Shown piece by piece: positions 1 through 7,278 of a stretch of DNA of 33,826 nt. Under the pieces are notes generated by a model. That model did no database searches and was not told where the DNA came from. It saw nothing but the letters and a program-made list of their open reading frames with translations. Origin of the DNA: Phenylobacterium sp. (GTDB taxonomy: Bacteria > Pseudomonadota > Alphaproteobacteria > Caulobacterales > Caulobacteraceae); assembly GCF_030646615.1 (NCBI RefSeq), contig NZ_JAUSLG010000022.1, positions 1 through 33,826 on the forward strand, in the 5' to 3' direction. The position numbers and the translations under genes are program-made. How positions within the stretch are numbered: the first letter of the stretch is position 1; every line of letters starts with the position of its first letter.

Positions 1-802
1 GGAGTCCAACGTCGCCATCCGGGTGAACGAAACCGCCGAGAAGGACGCCTATGAGGTGGCCGGCCGCGGCGAACTGCAGCTGGGCGTGCTGATCGAAGGC
101 ATGCGCCGGGAAGGCTTCGAGCTTTCCATCAGCCGCCCCCGCGTGGTGTTCCAGAACGATCCCGAGACCGGTGAGCGCCTGGAGCCCATCGAAGAGGTCA
201 TGATCGACGTGGACGACGAGTTCTCCGGCGTCGTCATCGAAAAGCTGTCGGCCCGCAAGGCCGAGCTGAAGGACATGGGCCCCTCGGGCGCCGGCAAGAC
301 GCGGATCAGCCTGATGGCGCCGTCCCGCTCGCTGATCGGCTATCAGGGCGAGTTCCTCACCGACACCCGCGGCTCGGGCGTGCTGAACCGCGTGTTCAGC
401 CACTACGAGCCCTACAAGGGCGCCATCGACGCCGGCCGCAAGGGCGTGCTGGTGGCCAATTCCGACGGTGAGACCGCCGCCTTCGCCCTGTGGAACCTGG
501 AAGACCGCGGCACCATGTTCGTCGGCGCCGGCGAGAAGACCTATCAGGGCATGATCATCGGCGAGAACGCCCGGGCCGATGACCTGGACGTCAACCCGAT
601 GAAGGCCAAGCAGCTCACCAACGTCCGGGCCTCGGGCAAGGACGAGAGCATCCGCCTGACGCCGCCCCGCCGCCTCACCCTCGAACAGGCCATCGCCTAT
701 ATCGAGGAAGACGAGCTGGTCGAGGTGACGCCCAAGAACATCCGCCTGCGCAAGAAGGTCCTGAACCCGAGCTTCCGCAAGAAGCGCGTTAAGGAAGACT
801 AG
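1..802 (+). CDS. typA: Ribosome-associated GTPase TypA/BipA, C-terminal part (5' end outside window)
   Basis: This is the last ~267 codons of a TypA/BipA translational GTPase; the frame is open from base 2 and the GTPase domain lies upstream of the window. The visible part begins in the EF-G domain III-like region (VAGRGELQLGVLIE) and continues through the domain V-like stretch with the family segment RSLIGYQGEFLT, then the TypA-specific C-terminal domain (TYQGMIIGENAR, KAKQLTNVRASGKDE) and the basic tail ending FRKKRVKED. The family binds the 70S ribosome and assists ribosome assembly and stress or cold adaptation. The match is strong in every block. A GC-rich palindrome follows the TAG stop. 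No frameshift is seen. Confidence 0.95.
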   Translation, partial: ESNVAIRVNETAEKDAYEVAGRGELQLGVLIEGMRREGFELSISRPRVVFQNDPETGERLEPIEEVMIDVDDEFSGVVIEKLSARKAELKDMGPSGAGKTRISLMAPSRSLIGYQGEFLTDTRGSGVLNRVFSHYEPYKGAIDAGRKGVLVANSDGETAAFALWNLEDRGTMFVGAGEKTYQGMIIGENARADDLDVNPMKAKQLTNVRASGKDESIRLTPPRRLTLEQAIAYIEEDELVEVTPKNIRLRKKVLNPSFRKKRVKED

Positions 803-805
803 GGC

Positions 806-834
806 CGACCGCCCGGGCGGTCGCCGCCCGGGCG
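806..834 (+). terminator. GC-rich palindromes after typA, possible terminator
   Basis: Bases 806-823 are a perfect 18-base palindrome (7-bp stem, 4-base loop when folded). Its core CGCCCGGGCG (810-819) recurs 15 bp later at 825-834. No T-tract follows, so intrinsic termination is uncertain; the spot between typA and the next gene is where a terminator would be expected. Confidence 0.35.
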
Positions 835-853
835 CGATGGCGGGACTCGCCCC

Positions 854-2038
854 ATGCCCGACGCCACCTTCGCCGCCCTGCCCACCACCATCTTCGAGGA
901 GATGAGCGGACTGGCGCGGACCCATGGGGCGATCAATCTGGGCCAGGGCTTTCCCGACGATCCCGGTCCTGAGCCTGTTCGGCGCCGCGCGGCCGAGGCG
1001 GTGCTGGACGGCTATAACCAGTATCCGCCCATGGCCGGCCTGCCCGAGCTGCGGGCCGCGGTCGCCGGCCACTATCGTCGCACCCAGGGGCTCGACCTCG
1101 ATCCCGCCGCAGAGGTGGTGATCACGTCTGGCGCCACCGAGGCCCTGGCCGCAGCCTTCCTCGCCCTGATCGAGCCCGGCGACGAGGTCATCGTCTTCCA
1201 GCCCCTCTATGACGCCTATCTGCCGCTGATCCGCCGGGCCGGCGGCGTGCCCCGGCTGATCTCGCTCGCCCCGCCCCACTGGCGGTTCACGCGGGCCATG
1301 CTGGAGGCGGCGATTACGCCCAGGACCCGCTTCGTGGTGCTGAACAATCCGGTCAATCCCACCGGCGTCGTTGTCCCGGACGCCGACCTCGCCCTGCTGG
1401 CCGAGATCTGCGTGGCCCACGACCTGACCGCCATCTGTGACGAGGTCTGGGAGCAGGTGGTCTTCGCGCCCGCCGTCCACCGGCCGCTGATGGCCTATCC
1501 CGGCATGGCCGGGCGCTGCGTGAAGATCGGCTCGGCGGGCAAGATGTTCGGCCTCACCGGCTGGAAGGTGGGGTTTGTCTGCGCCGCAGCGCCCCTGGCC
1601 CGTCACCTGGCCAAGGCTCACCAGTTCCTGACCTTCACCACCCCGCCCAACCTGCAGGTCGCCGTGGCCTTCGGGCTGGAGACTATGGGCGACTGGTTGG
1701 GGGAGATGCCGATCCGCCTGGCCGCCAGCCAGCAGCGCCTGGCCGAGGCCCTGGGCCGGGAGGGCTTCGCCGTCCTGCCCTCGCAAGGGACCTACTTCCT
1801 GAACCTCGACCTGGCGGCGTCGGGGGTGACCCTGGAAGACCACGCCTTCGCCCGGCTGGCGGTGGAGCGGGCCGGGGTCGCCACCATCCCGGTGTCCGCC
1901 CTCTATGAGACCGACCCTGTCACCACCATCCTGCGCCTGTGCTTCGCCAAGGCCGACGCCACCCTGGATGAGGCCGCCCAGCGGCTGGCGCGGGCGCGCG
2001 ACTTGGCGGCTCAGGCAGCCGGCGACCGCGCCATATAG
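854..2038 (+). CDS. Class I/II PLP-dependent aminotransferase
   Basis: A 394-residue fold-type I aminotransferase. The N-terminal block INLGQGFPD and the YPPMAGLPELR segment are typical of the methionine/kynurenine/N-succinyldiaminopimelate aminotransferase group. TSGATEAL (~91-98) binds the cofactor phosphate, NNPVNPTG (164-171) and CDEVW (195-199) contain the pyridine-ring contacts, and SAGKMFGLTGWKVG carries the Schiff-base Lys230. The conserved C-terminal Arg block is LRLCFAK. The length is normal for the family and the protein should be cytosolic. The amino-acid substrate cannot be read from sequence. The ATG start has only a weak upstream purine run (GGGAC). The 3' end overlaps the convergent GNAT gene by 28 bp. 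Confidence 0.88.
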   Translation: MPDATFAALPTTIFEEMSGLARTHGAINLGQGFPDDPGPEPVRRRAAEAVLDGYNQYPPMAGLPELRAAVAGHYRRTQGLDLDPAAEVVITSGATEALAAAFLALIEPGDEVIVFQPLYDAYLPLIRRAGGVPRLISLAPPHWRFTRAMLEAAITPRTRFVVLNNPVNPTGVVVPDADLALLAEICVAHDLTAICDEVWEQVVFAPAVHRPLMAYPGMAGRCVKIGSAGKMFGLTGWKVGFVCAAAPLARHLAKAHQFLTFTTPPNLQVAVAFGLETMGDWLGEMPIRLAASQQRLAEALGREGFAVLPSQGTYFLNLDLAASGVTLEDHAFARLAVERAGVATIPVSALYETDPVTTILRLCFAKADATLDEAAQRLARARDLAAQAAGDRAI

Positions 2039-2463
2039 ACATCGAGATCATCCTGACCGGTGACGACGAAGCCCCGCCGGTCATAGAGTCGCTTGGCGTC
2101 GCTCTCGCGCAGGACGGTCAGCCGCACGGCCGCGCCTGCCGCGTCGGCCTCGGCCAGCAGGATATCCAGGACCGCCGTCCCCAGGCCCCGGCCCTGCCAG
2201 TGCGGCTGCAGATAGAAGTGCTCGAGCTTCAGGACGCCGGGCGCGGACTCATAGAAGGCCACGCAGCCCGCCGTCTCCTCGCCTACCACGATCAGGCGGG
2301 TGGTTTCGGGACGGTAGGTGTCGGCAAACCAGGCCCGCGCCCGCTCCGGATTGAAGCGGCCGATCCGGTTGAAGCTCTCGGCCATCACCGTCAGCCGCAG
2401 CTCGGTCAACGCCTCCAGGTCGCTGGCCGACGCCGGCGCAAAGGCGAAGACCGGCGCGCCCAT
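2011..2463 (-). CDS. GNAT-family N-acetyltransferase
   Basis: A 150-residue GNAT protein starting MGAPVFAFAPAS. The acetyl-CoA pyrophosphate-binding loop is visible as QPHWQGRGLG (motif A, Q/R-x-x-G-x-G) after the beta-4 strand LKLEHFYL, and the C-terminal LYDRRGF is the usual motif B helix and turn. The open frame runs further upstream, but that stretch lies inside the SDR gene in another frame; the ATG at 2463 sits 2 bp after the SDR stop. No Shine-Dalgarno sequence is visible, which suggests translational coupling to the SDR gene. The acceptor substrate is unknown. It overlaps the 3' end of the convergent aminotransferase by 28 bp. Confidence 0.85.
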   Translation of the reverse strand: MGAPVFAFAPASASDLEALTELRLTVMAESFNRIGRFNPERARAWFADTYRPETTRLIVVGEETAGCVAFYESAPGVLKLEHFYLQPHWQGRGLGTAVLDILLAEADAAGAAVRLTVLRESDAKRLYDRRGFVVTGQDDLDVYMARSPAA

Positions 2464-2465
2464 GC

Positions 2466-3227
2466 TCAGCAGGTGGAGCCGCCATCGACGACGATGGCCT
2501 GGCCGGTCATCCAGGAGCCGGCCTTCGACGCCAGGAACACCGCCGCGCCGGCGATGTCGTCGGGCTCGCCCAGACGGCGCAGGGGATTGTTGGCGCTGGA
2601 GCGCTTCTCGGCCTCCGGCGTGTCCCACAAGGCCTTGGCGAAGTCAGTCTTGACCAGGCCCGGCGCGATGCAGTTGACGCGAATATTGTCCGGGCCGAGC
2701 TCGACGGCCAGGTTGCGGGCCAGCTGGAAGTCGGCGGCCTTGGAGATGTTGTAGGCGCCGATGCCGGTGGAGCCCCGCAGGCCGCCGATGGACGAGATGA
2801 TGATCACCGCCCCCTCGCGGCGCTCACGCATCTGCGGCGCGGCCATCTGGATCAGCCAGTTGTTGGCGATGATGTTGTTGTCGAGGATCTTGCGGAAGGC
2901 GTCGTCCTCGATCTTGGCCATGGGGCCGAAATAGGGATTGGTGGCGGCGTTGCAGACGACGATGTCGATCTTGCCGAAGGCCTTGGTGGTCTCGTCCACC
3001 AGGCGCTGCAGATCTTCCTTCGACGAGATCGAGGCGGGCACGGAGATGGCCGCGCCCGGATGCTTCTCGTTGATGGCCGCGGCCACCTCGTCGCAGGGTC
3101 CGGCCTTGCGCGAGGAGATCACCACCTTGGCGCCATGTTCGGCCATGCGCTCGGCGATCGCCTTGCCGATGCCCCGCGAGGATCCGGTGATCACGGCGAC
3201 CTTGCCGGTGAGATCGAACAGTTCCAT
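2466..3227 (-). CDS. Short-chain dehydrogenase/reductase (SDR)
   Basis: A classical 253-residue SDR. The Rossmann cofactor loop is TGSSRGIG (14-21), the structural NAAT motif begins at Asn93, and the catalytic Ser146, Tyr159 and Lys163 are in SSIGG and YNISK with the usual 13-residue Ser-Tyr spacing. The C-terminus has the typical PGLVKTDF and GQAIVVDGG blocks. Arg18 in the loop and ISSRK after beta-2 favour NADP(H), an inference only. The substrate is not predictable. The start at 3227 is preceded by a good ribosome-binding site (AGGGAAG), whereas the longer frame to 3290 has none. It is first in a two-gene unit with the GNAT gene. Confidence 0.9.
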   Translation of the reverse strand: MELFDLTGKVAVITGSSRGIGKAIAERMAEHGAKVVISSRKAGPCDEVAAAINEKHPGAAISVPASISSKEDLQRLVDETTKAFGKIDIVVCNAATNPYFGPMAKIEDDAFRKILDNNIIANNWLIQMAAPQMRERREGAVIIISSIGGLRGSTGIGAYNISKAADFQLARNLAVELGPDNIRVNCIAPGLVKTDFAKALWDTPEAEKRSSANNPLRRLGEPDDIAGAAVFLASKAGSWMTGQAIVVDGGSTC

Positions 3228-3310
3228 GGCGCGTCTTCCCTGAATTGAAATGCTTGTTTGAATGGCGCCATTTGCGGCGCCGCCCGACACCAGGTCAAGG
3301 CGGCGCCGCC

Positions 3311-3339
3311 CCGTCCGCCGAGGGGAAGGGGGCGGACGG
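3311..3339 (-). terminator. Inverted repeat after the TonB receptor gene
   Basis: A 9-bp perfect inverted repeat (CCGTCCGCC at 3311-3319, GGCGGACGG at 3331-3339) with an 11-base loop starts 9 bp past the receptor stop codon. There is no T-tract on the minus strand. A 12-bp palindrome (3299-3310) abuts it. This is a possible mRNA 3' end or a barrier before the SDR promoter. Confidence 0.35.
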
Positions 3340-3348
3340 AACCTGCGA

Positions 3349-5475
3349 TCAGAAGCGGTAGGTCAGGGCGCCGATCACCTTGCGGCGCGAGCCGATGAAG
3401 CAGTCGCCGCGCACCAGGCAGCTGGAGAAGTAGTACTCGTCCTCAAGGTTCTGGACGTTGAGGGACAGCCGCCAATTGTCCTGCTCGTAGGCCGCCAGGG
3501 CGTCGAACAGGGTGACTGCGGGGGTCTTCAGGATGAACAGGCGATTGGCGTCCTGGTCGGTGGTTTCGCCCACATAGCGCACCCCAAGGCCCAGGCTCAG
3601 CTCCCCGTCAGCGCCAATGCGGAAGCGTCGCGTTCCCCAGGCCGAGGCCGCATGCAGGGGTTGGGACGCAAATGGCTTGCCCACCTCCAGGGGGTTGGTG
3701 CTCTTCGACACCTCCACCTCGTTATAGGTGTAGTTGACGCTCAGATCGTAGACCTCGCGGAAGATGGCGCGGCCCTCCGCCTCAAAGCCGCGGGACTGCA
3801 CCTCGCCGGTCTGGATGCGGTTCTGAGGATTGGTGGGGTCGGCGGTCAGGCGATTGGTGTCGCGGATGTCGAACACCGCAGCGGTCGCCAGATACTGCGG
3901 GGCCGGCTGCCATTTGAGGCCCGCCTCCCATTGCTTGCCCATCTGCGGTTCGAAGGGCTCCCCATAGACGTTGGCGCCGGCCACCGGCAGGAAGCTCTCC
4001 GAATAACTCACATAGGCCGAGAGCCCACCCTCGAAGGCGTAGAGCAGGCCGGCCCGATAGGTGGTGGCGTCGGAGGTCTTCTCGGTGACGGTCGAATTCA
4101 CCGCGATGGAGCGGGTCGTCGCCTCGTCCCGGCGCACCCCCAGGATCAGGTTCCAGCCGCCCATCCGGATCTGGTCCTGCAGATAGACGCCGAGCTGCGC
4201 CTGCTCGGTGGTCGCCTTACGCGTCACCACCGGCTCGGTGTAGTTCCCGTAGACCGGATCGAACAGGTCGATGGGGGTGGTGAATCCGCCGCCGGACTCC
4301 ATGAACTGCCGGTACTGCTGCCCATCCACCCCGAACAGCAGGGTGTGCTCGACGCCGCCGGTCCGGAAGTTGGCCTGGAACTGATTGTCGAGGGAATAGG
4401 CCCGCGATTCCGGGAAGGAATAGGAGATGTAGCGCGCGATGCTGCGCTGCGGCCCGGTGTAGCCCGCCTGCCCCGGCTGCAGCCACGGATCGAAGGGGTT
4501 GGCGTAGGAGTAGGGATAGATGGTCTGGTAGTTGACGTCCGACCAGGATGCGCGGGCGTTGAGCCGGTATTCGAAGTGCGGGTTGAACCGGTGACGGGCG
4601 AACAGGCTCACATTCGACTGGATCGCCCGATAAAGTTCGACATCCGGCTCGCTGATGAAGGTGTTGGAGGGCAGCTGGCCGTTCACATTGGGCAGCAGCG
4701 TGCCCTGGTGCGGCAGGAACTGGGTGGTCGAGCCCGTACGGTCCTCCTGGTGATGGACCAGCAGGGTCAGCTCGGTGTCGGCGCTGGGCCGCCAGGTGAT
4801 CGAGGGGGCAAGGAACAGCCGGTCATCGCCGATATGGTCCACCTGGGTCTCGGCGTCGCGATAGAGGCCGGTAAAGCGATAGGCCAGGGTTCCGGCCGCA
4901 TCGATCGGCCCCGTGAGGTCGAGCTGGATCTGCTTGCGCTCGAAATTTCCCAGGGAGGCGATCACCTCGCCGCGGCGGACGAACTCCGGCCGCTTGGAGG
5001 TCAGGTTGACGATGCCGCCAATGGAGCCCTGGCCATAGAGCACCGAGGAAGGGCCGCGCATGACCTCCACCTGCGACAGCGCATAGGGGTCGACCTTGGC
5101 CGTGTCGTAATAGGCGTAGGTGCTGCGCATGCCGTCCAGATACTGGGCCGGCGTCGTGCCGCGGACGAAGAAGGAGTCCACCCGCCCGTCATTGCCATAG
5201 GCGTCGGAGCGGACGCCGGCGCTGTAGTTCAGCACCTCCTGCAGCGAGACGGCGCCCCGTTCCTGATAGACATCGGCGGTGATCACCGAGATCGCCTGGG
5301 GGGTCTGAAGCAGCGGCGTATCGGTCTTGGTGGCCACCGCCACCTCCCCGTCCTGGCCCGTGACAATCAGTTCGGAGACCCGGGTGGGCGCGTCGTCGTC
5401 GGCCCAGGCCGGCGCAGCCAGGGCGAAGAGGCTTGCGGCCAGCATCAAGCTGCGGCGCGGCGTGGCTTTGGACAT
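3349..5475 (-). CDS. TonB-dependent siderophore receptor
   Basis: A 708-residue outer-membrane receptor. A Sec signal peptide (~1-25, cleavage after APAWA) is followed by a TonB-box-like VSELIVTG, then a plug domain with QTPQAISVITADV, LQEVLNYSAGV, FFVRGTTPAQYLDGMR, VEVMRGPSSVLYGQGSIGGIVN and a long beta-barrel ending in the aromatic signature LTYRF. The plug resembles the FhuA/FpvA-type siderophore receptor group. It should import a ferric siderophore using TonB-ExbBD energy, but no TonB, periplasmic binding protein, ABC transporter or siderophore synthesis gene is near, so the ligand is unknown. A Fur-box-like sequence lies ~90 bp upstream. The ATG at 5475 gives a proper signal peptide. Confidence 0.92.
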   Translation of the reverse strand: MSKATPRRSLMLAASLFALAAPAWADDDAPTRVSELIVTGQDGEVAVATKTDTPLLQTPQAISVITADVYQERGAVSLQEVLNYSAGVRSDAYGNDGRVDSFFVRGTTPAQYLDGMRSTYAYYDTAKVDPYALSQVEVMRGPSSVLYGQGSIGGIVNLTSKRPEFVRRGEVIASLGNFERKQIQLDLTGPIDAAGTLAYRFTGLYRDAETQVDHIGDDRLFLAPSITWRPSADTELTLLVHHQEDRTGSTTQFLPHQGTLLPNVNGQLPSNTFISEPDVELYRAIQSNVSLFARHRFNPHFEYRLNARASWSDVNYQTIYPYSYANPFDPWLQPGQAGYTGPQRSIARYISYSFPESRAYSLDNQFQANFRTGGVEHTLLFGVDGQQYRQFMESGGGFTTPIDLFDPVYGNYTEPVVTRKATTEQAQLGVYLQDQIRMGGWNLILGVRRDEATTRSIAVNSTVTEKTSDATTYRAGLLYAFEGGLSAYVSYSESFLPVAGANVYGEPFEPQMGKQWEAGLKWQPAPQYLATAAVFDIRDTNRLTADPTNPQNRIQTGEVQSRGFEAEGRAIFREVYDLSVNYTYNEVEVSKSTNPLEVGKPFASQPLHAASAWGTRRFRIGADGELSLGLGVRYVGETTDQDANRLFILKTPAVTLFDALAAYEQDNWRLSLNVQNLEDEYYFSSCLVRGDCFIGSRRKVIGALTYRF

Positions 5476-5563
5476 CGAAGAATCCCCAGAATATGCAGCT
5501 AAGACGCATTATCATCTTATGAGGGGGCTTATAAGCGCAGGGCCGCGATCAGGGCAATAACTT

Positions 5564-5582
5564 GCGAATGATTGTTATTATG
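5564..5582 (-). promoter_or_regulatory. Fur-box-like operator upstream of the TonB receptor
   Basis: Read on the minus strand, this 19-mer matches the classical Fur consensus (GATAATGATAATCATTATC) at 14 of 19 positions, with an intact central AATCATT. It lies 89 bp upstream of the receptor start and inside an AT-rich patch that is unusual for this window; a second GATAATG occurs nearer the start (~5508). The position agrees with iron-repressed transcription. The adjacent extensin-like gene ends here, so the site should serve only the receptor. Confidence 0.6.
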
Positions 5583-5591
5583 ATCGAGCGA

Positions 5592-6344
5592 TCAGACGCA
5601 GAGCGGGGCGCCGCCCATATCCAGGTGGAAGTGGTCGGCGTGGGCCGCGTTATAGTCCGGCGACAGGGTGGTGATGAACACCCTGCAGGCGCCGTCGCGG
5701 ACCTCCCGCAGGAAGCGCCCCTTGGCGCCGGGGTCGTCCCAGTGGTCCTTGACCCGCACCACCTCGCCATTGGCCAGCCGGAAACTCGCCACATCGAGGG
5801 CGTTGGCGCTGGCGTGCTCGCTTGGCGGGCCAGCCGCCTGGCCGTAGATCCGCCGGCAGGAAAAGGCGCCGTAGTGCTCGACGGCCACCACCGCGTGGCC
5901 AAAGGCCCCGAAGGCCGCCGGCTGGACCACCTGCCGTTCCCAGATCGCCACTGCGAGGGCTTCCTTGCAGGTCATCACCGCATCGGCCGGCGTCAGCGGC
6001 GCCATGCCACCGGTGATCTGGATCGCGTCCTTGACCGAACAGAAGCCGTCCTCGGTCTCAGGGGCGATCACATAGGTCAGGCCGCCCTTGGCCAGCACGC
6101 CCCGGCAGGCGGCCACGTCCTGACCCGTGCGGGCGGCCTTGGCGCGGGTGGCGGCGCCCACCGGATCGATGACGCTGAGCGGCTTCCAAGGCAGGTGCTG
6201 GTCGGGGATGGCCCGCTCGGCCACCAGGGCCATGATCGCCACCAGGATCCAGATCAGTCCCAGGCCGACGAGACGGGCGATCAGGGTCTGGCGGCGCGCA
6301 TGGTCTTCGACCTGCGGGTGACGGGGAGCACGATAGCCGGCCAT
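5592..6344 (-). CDS. Membrane-anchored extensin-like protein (M15-like fold), copy 1
   Basis: A 250-residue protein with a short basic N-terminus, one transmembrane segment (~21-42, LIARLVGLGLIWILVAIMAL) and a periplasmic extensin-like C-terminal domain. Diagnostic blocks are CRRIYG, SEHASANALDVASF and HADHFHLDMGGAPLC. The SEHAxxxALD and HADHFHLD pair resembles the zinc-binding His/Asp pattern of M15 (VanY-type) D,D-carboxypeptidases, so a cell-wall role is plausible but not shown. Several paired cysteines suggest disulfides. It is the downstream member of a tandem pair with the gene at 6422-7171, separated by 77 bp holding a hairpin. The ATG start has only a weak ribosome-binding site. Confidence 0.85.
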   Translation of the reverse strand: MAGYRAPRHPQVEDHARRQTLIARLVGLGLIWILVAIMALVAERAIPDQHLPWKPLSVIDPVGAATRAKAARTGQDVAACRGVLAKGGLTYVIAPETEDGFCSVKDAIQITGGMAPLTPADAVMTCKEALAVAIWERQVVQPAAFGAFGHAVVAVEHYGAFSCRRIYGQAAGPPSEHASANALDVASFRLANGEVVRVKDHWDDPGAKGRFLREVRDGACRVFITTLSPDYNAAHADHFHLDMGGAPLCV

Positions 6345-6369
6345 GACTCTGGGGAAGAACCTCGCGGGG

Positions 6370-6400
6370 AGACCTGGAGCTTAGCCGGCCAGGTCTAAGC
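6370..6400 (-). other. Intercistronic inverted repeats between the two extensin-like genes
   Basis: An 8-bp perfect inverted repeat (AGACCTGG 6370-6377, CCAGGTCT 6389-6396) with an 11-base loop overlaps a second one (GCTTAG 6379-6384, CTAAGC 6395-6400). The two stems share bases and exclude each other. No T-tract follows on the minus strand. It may be a partial terminator or an mRNA-processing or stability element between the paralogues. Confidence 0.4.
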
Positions 6401-6421
6401 AGGCGAGCTATGGTTAACGGT

Positions 6422-7171
6422 CTACCGACAGAGGCTGAACCGCCCATAGTCCAGGTGCAGATGGTCGGCATGGGCGGCGTTGTAATCGGGGCTCAGGACG
6501 GCGCGGAAATAGTCGCAGGCGCCGGTGCGCACCGCCCGCATCAGGGTTCCGCCGTCATTGTCATCGTTGAAGTCGCCTATCACGCTGAGCCGCTGGCCAT
6601 CCTCCAGCACGATGGCCGACACATCCAGGGCGTTGGCGCTGGCATGCTCGCTGCGGCGGCCCTCGCTGCGGCCATAGACGTTGCGGCAGGCGAACACCCC
6701 ATAGTGCTCCACCCGGGCCACATCGGTCTCCATCACCCGGCGGGCGGCGGGGCCGAGCACATGCCGGTCCCAGAAGGCGTAGGATAGAGCTGTGGGGCAG
6801 GTCATCACCGGGGCGGCGGGCGAAAGCGGCGTGACTCCGCCCCGCAGGCGCACCGTATTGCTCAGTGGGCAATCCCCCGTCGGCTGGTCCGGCACATGGG
6901 TGAAGTCCACCCCGCCAGCCTCCAGCACCTCTCGACAGAGCTCGGGATCGCCAGCCGCCCGCTGGAACTTCACCGCCGTGGCCAGACCCGGCGGATCGGC
7001 CAGCCGCAGGGGCTTCCACGGCAGATCCTGTGGCGGGGCGAAGGCGTCGATGGCCCAGGTGAGCGCGATCGCCACCAGAGCCGCGTCCAGCAGGACGGCC
7101 CAAAACCCCCCGAAGGCCAGGGCCTCGGCCGAGGCCGGCTTGAGCGAGGATATCCAAGGGAGGAAGGTCAC
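6422..7171 (-). CDS. Membrane-anchored extensin-like protein (M15-like fold), copy 2
   Basis: A 249-residue paralogue of the gene downstream. It has one transmembrane segment (LLDAALVAIALTWAI), a linker containing LPWKPL as in copy 1, then the extensin-like domain with CRNVYG, SEHASANALDVSAI and HADHLHLDYGRFSLC. The putative zinc-ligand residues are conserved. Start choice: the frame opens at a TTG at 7231, but the codons between 7231 and 7171 have a lower third-position GC content than the rest, and the GTG at 7171 gives a length equal to copy 1. Neither has a good ribosome-binding site. It is divergent from the M20 peptidase gene. The function is inferred only from the fold. Confidence 0.82.
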   Translation of the reverse strand: MTFLPWISSLKPASAEALAFGGFWAVLLDAALVAIALTWAIDAFAPPQDLPWKPLRLADPPGLATAVKFQRAAGDPELCREVLEAGGVDFTHVPDQPTGDCPLSNTVRLRGGVTPLSPAAPVMTCPTALSYAFWDRHVLGPAARRVMETDVARVEHYGVFACRNVYGRSEGRRSEHASANALDVSAIVLEDGQRLSVIGDFNDDNDGGTLMRAVRTGACDYFRAVLSPDYNAAHADHLHLDYGRFSLCR

Positions 7172-7278
7172 GGTCTGACCAACGGTCGGGAATGGCCCAG
7201 GTTCACCCCCAGCGCTGAAATCGGCGCCCAAAGGCTCAGGGCCAAGCTATGGTTCGGCCGTCCAGAGGGGGAAAGACC

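Noticed and set aside
2011..2463. The GNAT gene as a YjhQ-type antitoxin for the yjhX-like gene
   Set aside because: It is 30 kb away, coupled to an SDR gene, shorter than YjhQ and shows no specific similarity that I can see.
3262..5502. A 746-codon plus-strand open frame covering the TonB receptor
   Set aside because: It is the antisense shadow of a receptor with clear plug and barrel motifs on the minus strand; its translation has no recognisable domain and is typical of high-GC antisense frames.
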